From Cyclina sinensis (Eukaryota; Mollusca; Bivalvia; Venerida; Veneridae): a stretch of 64,000 nucleotides of DNA. Each line of letters starts with the position of its first letter. Within the stretch, counting starts at the first letter, position 1. Of the stretch, positions 26,570 to 37,354 are shown one piece after another. The translations under genes and the position numbers were made by a program. The stretch is from positions 50,007,134-50,071,133 of the forward strand of contig JAAONU010000001.1 of assembly GCA_012932295.1 (NCBI GenBank), given 5' to 3'. The notes beneath the pieces are model-generated. The model was given only the letters and a program-made list of their open reading frames with translations, searched no databases and was not told the DNA's origin.

Positions 26570-27481
26570 GTAAGAATTCCGAATTTTGATAATATGTTTA
26601 TGGTCGAGAGAAAACACCCTACATAAGTGAGGGTGTAACCTTCCGGCCCCCTTATTTATTCGGTTTCAGTAGTCCTATTTACGTGGGGTCTGTCACGATA
26701 CCTCCTGCAAAACCCCGCTGTCATCACATTCTGGAATCTGAAACAATTGTATGTTGCCTCCAGAGTATGTTGGAGAGAAAAAAATCGGTTTTTAAAATAA
26801 TATATATAATTTAAATTCCAGACCCCCTCTTTAGTCGAAAAATGTTGACAATCAGAATTTCCGGGAGTTTATGGGCTTGGTGGAACCCTAGTCAAATATA
26901 TGAAACGTACGGGCAATCCCTTCTACATGTTGATTTAATATTGCCCGAAATTTGGAGATCGTCCAACCAAATTAGATCGAGCTTTATGTGTACTGTAGCG
27001 TACAATTGTTTGGACTAGGTGCCACACTACAACTCCTAAGCATATTTTGTTCAAGGTATCAGTGACACAAATTGTAATTTTGTTATATAAATTTTAGCCT
27101 AGAAAGTGTAAATTTTATCGGATTCTTAGCCTCAAAATGTTTTAAAGCATTAAATGGAAAAAATTGTACTCTTTCCTCTGGTTTGGAAATATGCTATTCT
27201 CCAGTGGTTTAAGTGTTGTCTTTTTTAGATCGCTGTGTTCTCTGAAATTTATTGTGCTCATTCCCAAAGGCGAGGGGCTTGTTTGTTTTTCAATGTCATC
27301 TCGACATGTTCACGTTTTTCCCAAGTGTATGACTATTTTGGGTTTCCCTCTTAGCATCTCAGTTCTATAAATGATTTATTGCCAAAATCTAAACTTAGTA
27401 GTTTTACACCGTGTTTAATCATTTAGTCAATAAATCAAAGTTTACTCCCCTTGTATAAATGACGCCATTTACTTTTCAGAC

Positions 27482-30400
27482 ATGGAGCAGCAATTTGCAG
27501 AAGAAAAATGCAGGAAAATTCCTCTCAAATTGTTTGATGCACATAGAAGCGTTAGAAAAGGGGTTGTAGTGTCCCATTTGATCAACTTACGGAAAAATGT
27601 AAGTTACTCCATCGAAGTTCATGTTTTTTAACCGGTATTTGCGATCTCGTGACTAGCATAAACGGTCAGAGAAAGAGATCGGCGTGACGTCACACGGCAA
27701 AACAGGTGCGATGTCTGGTGGGCAAAAACAATAACATAAACAATGGCTGTGTACAGGACAAGAGTTTTTAAACTTTTATAACTTTTTTGCTATTTTATGG
27801 AATTTCAAAATTTAAATGGTTATGAATTACTAATAATTTTTATATTAAAATATCATTTAAAAATGAAAAACCATTTTTAATGACATTTAAATTTTCGTAC
27901 GGCCGGGAGACCGCGTAAACTGTTTAGAAAAACAGTGTAAGTTAAGTCTTCATAGTTCGTTCATTTTAATCTGTAAATAAAATATATATTAATGAATAAA
28001 TTGTTAGTTTATTTATCTTTTCATGGATACAAAGCTTTTAAAAATATGTTGAATATAAAGAAAGCTATGACCCATAGAAAAACACTACCAATACCATAAA
28101 AATACGGTCTATTGGCATCTGCCAACCGACATAATGTCTTATCAGACGAAAAAATTACGCAATGTTTGCAAACATGATCTCTCCTATTAATATAATCTAT
28201 TAAAATAAAGAATTTTTGCTTATAAATGTATAAATTTTGAAAATGAAAACTGCTGACATTACCCTTGACCTCAGAAATGCAGAGACATCGGCCTTGTGCA
28301 TTCAACTGCAAGCACATTATTTGAAAGATATGTTGTGGTTGTAGGTATATAGGCCACTTCCAACAGCTTTGCTGTTGGGTTTACCCTTTAGTGACGCGGT
28401 AAGAGTGTCTGCCTATGGTTTCAAGAGATCTGGGGTTTGATCCCGGTGGGACCCTTGGAATTTTTCTATGCCAGGTTTATTTTAGATATTTTGGAGTCAG
28501 ATTAGCTCAGTGGTAGACTTCTTTGTAAATATGTAATACATATTTATTTTAAGGTAAACAGAAGTTCAATATTCCTTCTAATAATACAATCACAATAGTG
28601 TTAGATGAAGATGGAGTGGAAGTTGATGAAGATTACTTCACCGTGTTACAGCCAAATACTGCCATTATGGTGCTTCATGAAGATGAAATGTGGAATCCGC
28701 TTGCAGGTAGGTCCAAGGGAAGGCAAACATTTTTCTACATTTAGCCTTTCTACAGTTTTAAATATTCAAACTTATCAATGCTTTTTGATTTCTAACATTT
28801 TTAGCTTGACTTTTCCAAGAAAAATGTTTAGGTATTGTCTCACTTGATCGTGTGCATATGCATCTGCGTTAAGTTTTTCATGCAAGCCATTTTCTCGAAG
28901 ACAAAGGTATCAACTTGAAACTTGAAAAATACATGTACTTTTTCAGTATCACAAGGCGAGTCAATTGTGATAAAGCTGCTTACCCTGTGACATGTATTTG
29001 TGGAGTTATGTGCTCTTGTGTCAATTTAGAACATAGAAATAATGACAAATTTTCCACTGTGATTTTGTCAATCACTATCAAAGCTTTCAACTTGAAAATC
29101 TTGATTCACTTGTAGAACATGATGACCATCTTCCATTTAAATGCGAGGATCAGTCTATCCGGTGTAATATAAGAGTTAATCCCCCTTTCCGACTTAGAAA
29201 ATTACTGAAAAAAATTATTCCTAAAACACTATCAAACATATACTTTATGTCATAATTATAATCAGTAAAGTACTTTTATGAAACTCTTAAAACTCTTAAA
29301 AAGAGCAACACCTTCCTGACCTTAGCTTCAAGGGCAAGATCACATGTAGATCAAAGATAAAAATAGGGCTCATTTTAGTTGTTTGGGTCCTATGTTTAAT
29401 ATCCCTCAAAGACAATTCTTCATGTTCACCAGCATGAGATGATGAGCAGAGTCAAACACAATCTTATTAGAGTCCCATTTCTTGAAGAATGTAACAGATA
29501 GCTCTTTCACTTGTTTTTCAAGCATGGATTCTTTGGACAGAACATAATTTCTCATAACTGAAATGATGCCTGAATACATGTACTAAAGTATAGCTTACAC
29601 CTAGGTCCTATTTAAATGTCTTTAGTTTATACTAATTTGTTTGAGCTTGATTGTGTACAAAGCTCTACCACTTATTAAAACACACTTGGGTCTGTTCCTC
29701 GTACCAAGCAGTACTGAGCAACGAAAAAGTTTCTTGCTGAAGGAAACAACAGATTCCGCTGACAGGGGTTTGAACCACGATCAAATGCTTACCAGTTGAA
29801 CGCATTAATCACACGACCACGCTGCCCCTCTTTTGATTTGCATAGGTCTATTAGAGCTTTTGTTTCTAAAAATAGTCAGAATTTCTGTCTTGACAGCAGA
29901 AGATGTCTGTCTGCATGTTCACATAATATTGCTAAATGTCCTTAATGATTATAATTAATTTAACTTATAATTAATTCTAGGTGGAGGTTCGGCTGCAAAT
30001 GTTGCAGATGGAGGAAATGGAAAACCAAAAGAAGAAGGTTATCTTTAAGACTTTTGAGTCAATTTATACTGTATAAGAAGGAATATTTGCAGGAATTTAT
30101 ATTTGGTTATGATAGGCAATTTTACTTTATGAAAAAGAAAAAATCAACAAATTTCTAGATTAGTAAATTAAGGTAGTCTATCCCTTATAGACATAGTTCA
30201 TATCTCATCACTGGAAAGCGTATCTAGATAATATTTTTCCACAAAATTCCCGTCAGAAATAAAACTGTTTTACCATAGACTTTTCTGCAATAAAGAAAAT
30301 GTTAAGGGAGATAACTGATGTTAGAGTTAACAGTAATGTCTATGGGCAAAGTATTGTTTTCATTTTAAAAAAAAAAAAAATAAGACTGGATCCTCAAAAA

Positions 30401-33243
30401 AAAAACTAACGGTAAAAGTCTGAAAATTACATAGTTCTGTATCCAGTTCACAAAAAAAACAACACCCACCATGGCACGTGGCAATGGTATATAAGAGAAA
30501 TGATGTCTTATAGGCACAATCTGTTATATAAATAAAGGGGGGTAATATAAAGTAACTTTTTGATTTAAATCGTCATTACAATTTAGTTAATGAAATTTAT
30601 AAAAAAAAATTCTTAAACTTTTTTACTTAAAATTTAGAGCAAAATGGTGATAAGAATTGGGATCCTGTCATAACTTTAAAACTACTTAATATTTTTTCAT
30701 GAAACTTGAAACATGGATAGATGGCAATATGGAGATTATGCACGTCATGTTATTTTGTTCTGTCAACAAATCTGGTTGCTTTGGCAACAAATAGACTGAA
30801 AATAGAGCAAAAATGGTGATAAAAATTGGGATCCTGTCATAACTTTAAAATCTATGTATGTCATTTTTTTCTTCAAATTTTGGTTCTTTTTCATGTGACA
30901 GAGGCACATTCCGGTAGGGGACTTTTATTGCTTGGCAATAGTCTTGTAAATAATTATTTAAAAGTATATATTATTTTATAATATAAAATATAGTATTTCA
31001 TTTTACAATTAATTCATTAATTTGCAGATTACAAGGACATGGTGAAACTTGTGGAATCAATCCAATCAAACAAATGGAAGAAGAAAAAGGTTAGTTACCT
31101 ATGACTTCATTTAATTTAATTGTTTATACTCAAATTCCAACGTTAAATGTTAGAGACAACGAATGTGATATATGTATCTGTGTTTTAATATTTGATGAAA
31201 CTTACTGAATACACCAGTTTATAGCCGTTGAAATCAAATTTCTAACTATAAACGATTAAATACGTATAAGTATGTAAACGAATGTAACTTTTTCATGCAA
31301 TTATAATTTTTATTATATTGTTTTTGCCCCGTCTGTCTGCCAGTCCTTCTGTAACATACCTTTAAAATCCCCATGCCTCATAGTTTTCATGGTCTTAGAA
31401 TGCAAAACTATTGCCCAAATGAAGGTGTGTCAGCATTATAAGTTGCATAAAGCATTTGTATCAAAATACGAACGTTTTAGCCAGTTTTGGTATATAGGGA
31501 GGTAAAAAAGAAATTAGCTTTTCAAAAGATATTACAGGTCTGCAGCTCATTAAATTTTATATATTTTAGAATTATAGGAAATATTTCAAATGGCCGTAAA
31601 ACCTAAAACTTCGAAATTGCATCATGATGAGCTTTACCCCCCCCCCCCCCCTCACACACAAAGGTTAAGGTCACCTTAACCTCACGGGAAAATTTTCAAA
31701 AGGCCGTAAAATTAGAATGCTTTCACCTAGAGCCATGAAACTTCATGTAAACATGCATCTTTATGAGCTCTTCTTGCCACACCTACTTTGGGGTCAAAAG
31801 GTGTAAGGTGAAGGCGTTACGTAGGAAAAGTTGTAGGAAAAGTTATTAAATGTCTGTTGTCCCTCCACATTTAGTTCGTTAACACATCGTGGTCACATTT
31901 TTACCTCAATCATCATCAAACTTGGGCAGGATGCTTGTCTAAGTAATTGCTCAGATGAGTTCAATCATGGGTCATCTCGGATGAAAACTAGGTCACAGGA
32001 GCTAGAAAAATTTTGTTTACACTCTAGTGGCTACTGTTTTGATCCAAATATCATGGAAATTGGTCAGAAAGGTTGTTTAGGTGATTTCTTGGTCAAGTTC
32101 GAATATGGGTTATCTGTGGTCAAAAACTAGGTCACACACCCCAAATAATATGGTATTGAGCCTGCATAATCAGGTGAGCGATAAAAGGACCATCATGGCT
32201 CTCTTGGTACATTTTACTACCTTTTTGGTTGCGAATTCCCACAAAAATTGGCTAAGCTAAAAGAATTGTGCACCCTCAAGTACATACCCCAACTTTCACA
32301 CGTCTGCAAGTTCATGAGAGTTAAGATTCAGATTAATTTTTGTAAATTAATCATGTTGAGAGTAGAAAATTACTAGTATATGAATTTTTGACATACTTGC
32401 GGTATTTCCATTATCGCATAAACATAAGTATTGCAGTCCTGAAATTTGTTTCACGTTGGGGTTGTGAGTTGTGGTTTCAAATGACTGATGCATAATGATT
32501 TTTTTCAAAACCTCATGTCTTTAATATACATGTATATGTGTTTATATTAACAGACACCAGCCCAGACAGTTCAGATCGTACAAGTACCAACAGACACTCC
32601 GACAGTATGTTAAAACATTTCTTTTAACAGATGATTATTAATGTCACTGGCATTATGACAACTTAAGTATCTTCTAGTAGAATATTGAATTAACTTCAAT
32701 GAAAAGTTACCCAATGTTGTGTACCAAAGAACATTTATGTAATTAAATGGCTGTGTTTTTGGTATCTAAGTGAATTATATGATATTTTTTTCTAGAAGAA
32801 AATGATCAAATATCTATATTTAACAAGTTCTGACCTTCACCAGTCAATGATTTTGTGGAGAGAAAAAGCATTTTTTCTCCGAAAACAGCATCTAGTTTCG
32901 TTAGTAATCATTTTCAGTGCTTTAAAATGTACTAGAAACATGAAAATGTCTCAAATAAATCATAATTAATAACGGTGCTCGTAAAAATAAACAGGTACTG
33001 AAGTACAATAATTTGTCTATAGTCTCATTGAAGTGTTTTATGCTACAGATAACTTTTCGGGCAGACCTAGAAGCAGTACAGCCAGACATATGTACCACAT
33101 GCATGGACAGACCAAGAAATTCCATTCTGTTGCCATGTTTCCACCCTTTTTGCAGCGTGTGCGCGACCCATTTTGAAGTCAACAACAGCGTTTGCCCCAT
33201 TTGCAGGAAGCAAATTGTGAAAATGTGCTTAGTGGATTGCTAA
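27482..33243 (+). CDS. CIDE-N domain / RING finger protein (cargo gene, copy 1)
   Basis: Six exons join in frame into 208 codons plus stop: 27,482-27,598; 28,562-28,706; 29,981-30,037; 31,028-31,089; 32,554-32,604; 33,049-33,243. All introns are GT-AG (donors GTAAGT, GTAGGT, GTTATC, GTTAGT, GTATGT). Residues about 11-85 form a CIDE-N domain, the homotypic module of DFF40/CAD, DFF45/ICAD and CIDE proteins. The hallmark is the acidic run at 54-65 (DEDGVEVDEDYF), followed by PNTAIMVL and a Trp at 83. A Gly/Lys-rich linker (86-127) leads to a C3HC4 RING with C159, C162, C174, H176, C179, C182, C193 and C196, typical of E3 ubiquitin ligases. A role in ubiquitin-linked control of a CIDE-N partner, perhaps apoptosis, is inferred. 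AATAAA near 33,950 could end the transcript. The reading frame is intact and the same protein is predicted from copy 2. Confidence 0.85.
28021..28317 (-). CDS. Possible terminal exon of a tail-anchored protein, antisense to the cargo gene
   Basis: A 98-codon frame lies in intron 1 of the cargo gene on the opposite strand. It ends in a hydrophobic segment of about 22 residues followed by KALYP, like a tail anchor, and carries paired cysteines (RRDHVCKHC). It is followed within about 15 bp by an AATAAA signal. Two T-rich acceptors are possible (before LNAQG and before YINRR). The frame is unchanged in copy 2 (58,468-58,764). No family was recognised and no upstream exon was found, so it may be chance. 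Confidence 0.25.
   Translation of the reverse strand: MCLQLNAQGRCLCISEVKGNVSSFHFQNLYIYKQKFFILIDYINRRDHVCKHCVIFSSDKTLCRLADANRPYFYGIGSVFLWVIAFFIFNIFLKALYP
28380..28540 (+). repeat. tRNA-derived SINE fragments in intron 1
   Basis: A B-box-like GGTTTGATCCC (about 28,436-28,446) follows an A-box-like stretch near 28,390. A second A-box-like block (TTAGCTCAGTGGTAGA) lies near 28,502-28,517 without its B box. They look like truncated tRNA-derived insertions carried inside the giant element, and are mirrored at 58,245-58,405 in copy 2. Confidence 0.45.
29757..29835 (-). repeat. tRNA-derived SINE in intron 2
   Basis: Read on the minus strand it gives GGGGCAGCGTGGTCGTGTG (A-box region) and then GTGGTTCAAACCCC (B box), with tRNA-like spacing. 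The same insertion is present in copy 2 (about 56,950-57,028), so it predates the split of the two copies. Confidence 0.55.
30640..30940 (+). repeat. Intron 3 repeat, duplicated block
   Basis: 'aatggtgat', 'aattgggatcctgtcataac' and 'tttaaaa' occur twice, about 165 bp apart, within intron 3. The block ends in 'tccggtaggggacttttattg'. It is mirrored in copy 2. It resembles common mollusc intronic repeat DNA. Confidence 0.5.
31320..32210 (+). repeat. Nested dispersed repeats in intron 4
   Basis: The stretch starts with 'gtctgtctgccagtcc', has a C-run at about 31,633-31,650, and ends at 32,171-32,206 with 'caggtgagcgataaaagg' followed by 'accatcatggctctcttgg'. This is the same repeat end as at 21,197-21,232. 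The phrase 'actaggtcacaggagctag' is typical of the family. It is mirrored at about 54,572-55,465 in copy 2. Confidence 0.6.
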
Positions 33244-33779
33244 TTATAATACTATGTTCTGTGCACCTAAAAATCACTAAAGGTCTTAAAAACTTTTTTA
33301 ATTCTTAACGTGCTACTTCTTTATTTGGAACAGATTTAAGTTTTAATGTTACGACCGGCATGTGTGTAAATTCTGCATTTAAAATCATTATTTCACTCTT
33401 ACAAGTACTTAATTTCAAACATCTGCGACACCATTCATGGGATTATATGTGGCCTATAATATGCAAAAGAATTTCGGTCACATTTGAAGTGATGAGTTTC
33501 ATGGCTCCACTCAAAACATAAGGGTTCACCTAAAATGTTGAAGTTTTCGTTTCATTATGTAGCCAAAATGTGTCAAAAGTGTAAAATTCAAAAGATATTG
33601 AAAAGACCTTTTCAAAATATATACTTTTCCTATACTTACGTTTGATTACTTAAAGTTATAAGACTTTGAATGATTTTAAGACACACAGTTTACAAACCTG
33701 TCGATCCTTACTCTGAAGTTAGCCATATCAGGCATTAATTTACATGTATAATGATTATATGTTAAATTTCAGTTATTCA

Positions 33780-34370
33780 ATTTTTTGTTGATTATCAATG
33801 AATAGAAAATCAGTCTTATCCAATTAGTAATTTTGAAGTTACATTTTTCTTTGATGTTTGTTGGTAAGTTGTGCCAAAATTTTAAAGTCACTACAAAGTC
33901 ATAATTTTTAGTGTGATCTGTATTTTCTTTTCATATTGTTATATTGTAATAAAACAGAAACAAAGTATATAAATAATTTGTTGATTTTTAGCCTAATCTA
34001 GGTTAGGAATAGAAAATTATCCAATTAGTAATTTTGAAGTTACATTTTTCTTTGATGTATGATAGTTAGTTCTGCCAAAATTTTAAAGTCACTACAAAGT
34101 CATAATTTTTAGTGTGATCTGTGTTTCTTTTCATATTTTTCTATTGTAATAGAACAGAAACAAAGGTTTCGCATGTATAAGTATTTTGTTGATTCTTAGC
34201 CTAAACTAGGTTAGGAAAAGATAAATAAGTTTTCTCCAATTTGTGAATTTGAAGTTACAATTTTCTTTGATGTATGTTGGTTAGTTCTGCCAAAATTTTA
34301 AAATCGTAATTTTTAGTGTGATCTGTTATTTCTTTTTTATATTTTTATTTAAAATAAAACAGAAACCATT
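33780..34370 (+). repeat. Three tandem ~200-bp units
   Basis: Three diverged units each contain 'ttttgttgatt', 'gaagttacatttttctttga', 'gccaaaattttaaa', 'tttttagtgtgatctg' and 'aataaaacagaaac'. They lie just downstream of the cargo gene and each supplies an AATAAA. Mirrored at about 52,412-53,000 in copy 2. Confidence 0.75.
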
Positions 34371-35560
34371 CTTTGTAGTGTTGTTTATAAGTTGCATTGT
34401 CAGCACAAGACATGTTTTGAAACCAATGTCAAATTCATAAAATAAGCTAGTATCCAGATGTGTCTTATGTTAAAACATTAAGGTCCTGGCATAGATAATG
34501 AAAGAGTTAAAAGAGGTTTTAAAATTTTTCATTGAATTGTGTCAATGTCAAATGGTGGTAAAGGTCACATGTTAGTTTTTAAATTGAAATAAATGTAGGT
34601 CGCTTGTGGGGAAATACAAACGCTCTGCACAAATGTTATCGAAAGTCACTAGAAACTTACGTAGAAAGGTCTAACTGTGCAGACAGCCCCTCATGTTGCT
34701 ACAGACCGTAAAATATTGTGGCGCCTTGCAGTCACCTCAAGCACCAGTCGGCACATAACAGAACACCTCTAGTACTTAGACTACAAGACTGTTAAGTGTT
34801 AACGTTAGGCTGCTAGGCTGTTATGAGTTGCTTTCGTTTGAAACTGATGAACTATATCTCTTCTAAGTCTCGGAAAGGCATTCTTAATACATAACATTAT
34901 TCTAAAACTATTTTGCGACTGTATGATAGGTAATTTCCCATGCTGCATTGCTGCTATGGGGCAGTCAGCTACTGTGGTTACACACTTTACCAGTTTGTCT
35001 TAAAATACAGCTATAGTTATCAAGTGTTAGAAAGACTCTTAAAACCGGTTGTTACGCTGTCAGGATGCTAACTTTACACTGCTCCTCTGCAAGGCTGGTA
35101 TACTGCTAACTTTTAGTATGCTAGGCTACTGGGCTGCTAGACTGCTTACTTTAAGGCTGCTACTGACGCGCAAATATATCAATTGGAAAACAAAACCTGA
35201 TAACAAGCTGATTTAGCAGGGTCAATCATAGGTCAATGTCGGATTTATGATAATCCATATGAAGGTGGTCTCCCATGGCTTGTGTCCAAGAATGAATCAA
35301 ATCTATAAATAAAATTATGGACCATTTAGGACAATTAAAAAAAATTGACCATGACGAAAAAGGTCATTTAGGTATCAAGGTCATATTATATTACTCTATT
35401 TGAACGTGGTCTCCTTAAAGATACACTTTCAAGGCAAATGAAGGTTAACATAACCAGAAATTAAGTGCATAGTTATTATACGTGAATATTTGAAGGTTGA
35501 TGCCAATTAAAATTGTCTTTGTGCACACATTATCAAGAAAATGTATTCATGAATATAGAA

Positions 35561-35663
35561 TGAGCTGCGTCATGCGAAAAAAGGGTCTTAAAGCATTTGC
35601 GACCAGCATGGATCCCTTCTAGTCGCAATCGCTTTAAGACCCCTTTTCGCATGACGCGGCTCA
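35561..35663. repeat. 103-bp foldback hairpin
   Basis: The arms (TGAGCTGCGTCATGCG and its near reverse complement, extending into 'aagggtcttaaagc') pair over about 42 bp around a short loop. This is a small MITE-like hairpin and is present in copy 2 at 51,119-51,221. Confidence 0.75.
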
Positions 35664-35857
35664 GAGTATTTTTCTTAAAAGGACCTGCGTGGTCATTTTG
35701 TCAATTTTGATTTCAACTCGATATTTTTATTTCTGTACATTTTGTTTTCATCTTACAAGTTTGAAATAATGTTTTCTACGTGGAAAGTTACTTAAATATA
35801 TTGTTCTTAAAATTTTCAAAATGAAATTTCCAAAGATTTTTGTGTGATAGCAGATAT

Positions 35858-35883
35858 AGGGTTAGGTTTAGGGTTAGGGTTAA
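35858..35883 (+). repeat. Short interstitial telomere-like (TTAGGG) run
   Basis: About four TTAGGG/TTTAGGG units occur in a row. The reverse complement (CCCTAA) is at 50,899-50,924 in copy 2. This is the animal telomere motif, but it is too short to mark a chromosome end. Confidence 0.7.
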
Positions 35884-37354
35884 CATTGCCCATATCTTCG
35901 TTTTTAATGAATGGATTTACTTCATATTGGAACACAACATCCCTTTTGACAAGAACTTCCTGTTGACGTAAAATTATTTGAACTTGACCCATGAATGACC
36001 TTTGACCTATTTTCGAAAGCGCAATCGGGGGCACTGTCATCTAAATATTACTATAAGATGATCTTACAAAGACAGTTTTTGTCTTAAATACATAAAAGAT
36101 CAAATTATGAATAAAAACTGTTTGCAAACCAAGCACTTTCAAAGCATGGGGAAAATTTGAAAGTTCCGGGTATTGAAATAGTGTATATGCACAACAGTGA
36201 AAGCCTATTTCGTAACCGGGAATGAACTGTCTTTGTTTAGTAAATACAGTTTTGCATATAATATCGCCTCAGGTGAATTTATAAACAAAGCAGTGTTTAC
36301 TAAAGACTTAAAGATTAAAAATGTTTTATTGCGGACATGCAGAAGTCGTTCCTACCATTCTCTTTTCCGCTATTTTGTTCTTGTGTTTTTTAATTTTTAC
36401 CCCATATAAAATCTTTGGGCCTTACAAAAAAAAACGAAATACCTAAGGATGCCATAAGCTTAGATTTGTAGCTGAGCATTACATTGGCTGGACAGGTTGG
36501 ACAGATTAAGTGTCCATACAAATTTTGGTATACTTGTGGGTAAAATGTACAAGACTAAATTAAGTTGCTTTGATCAGTAAGGAGTTACGGTCCATTTTTT
36601 ACCAACTTACTTAACTATAATCTTCATTTGATTGAATTATGTATTACCGGTATTAAAAAGTAATCCTTTCGTAGGTCAAGGCAAACATAGTGGGGTTATT
36701 CATCACCTTAAGTGATAGTCAGTAATATATTAAATTTTATGAATTAAATATAAAAATTTAAAAATATGAATTAAAAAGTTTGGGCCTCGACTGAAATATT
36801 GTCTACGTCTTAATCGTCTTGCTTTCCTACTGACTACTCCACGAGGGTCTAAAGTTCTAAGACAAATCCTCACTGTATTTTGATGTGCTCTGATTCCATA
36901 TCTCAAAAAAAGCATTCTCCATGCTGCTCTATAACCTAGTTCGGAATACCCCTCTCGATGTAGCTGTACTATTCCACGGGCAATATCCACTGGGTTGCTT
37001 TCTTCACGTCTACGCAAGTTCAAACGTCGAAGCATTCTTTTTATCTTGGTTTTGGAAATTACAATATGATGAACAAACAAAAACATTCCAGTCATTTTCG
37101 AATACGTATATCCAAGATTAAAATATGTTTTGACAGTATCGTATAGGCTCTGCTCATCTGGTAGCATACCATAGGACGACTTGATATGAACGGCCACAAT
37201 AAGTATCTGAAAGTAATAAAAGAGCAAAGTAATTTATTAAAATTTTTCACAGAATACAGAATCATTCAATAACATTAGTACCAGTACTTTGCAAAGAATA
37301 TTACCTAATAATATAAATATAAATAAAATATACGAGTACGACTACAACTGGACG

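Noticed and set aside
28605..28847. Frame overlapping cargo exon 2 (mirrored at 57,938-58,180)
   Set aside because: It is a shadow of the true exon 28,562-28,706 in another frame.
32922..33200. Minus-strand frame over the RING exon (mirrored at 53,582-53,860)
   Set aside because: It is the antisense shadow of the RING-coding exon, whose zinc ligands and splice sites are on the other strand.
35816..36040. 74-codon minus-strand frame repeated at 50,743-50,994
   Set aside because: It lies in GACCTTTGACC-type repeat DNA, and its C-terminus changes frame between the two copies.
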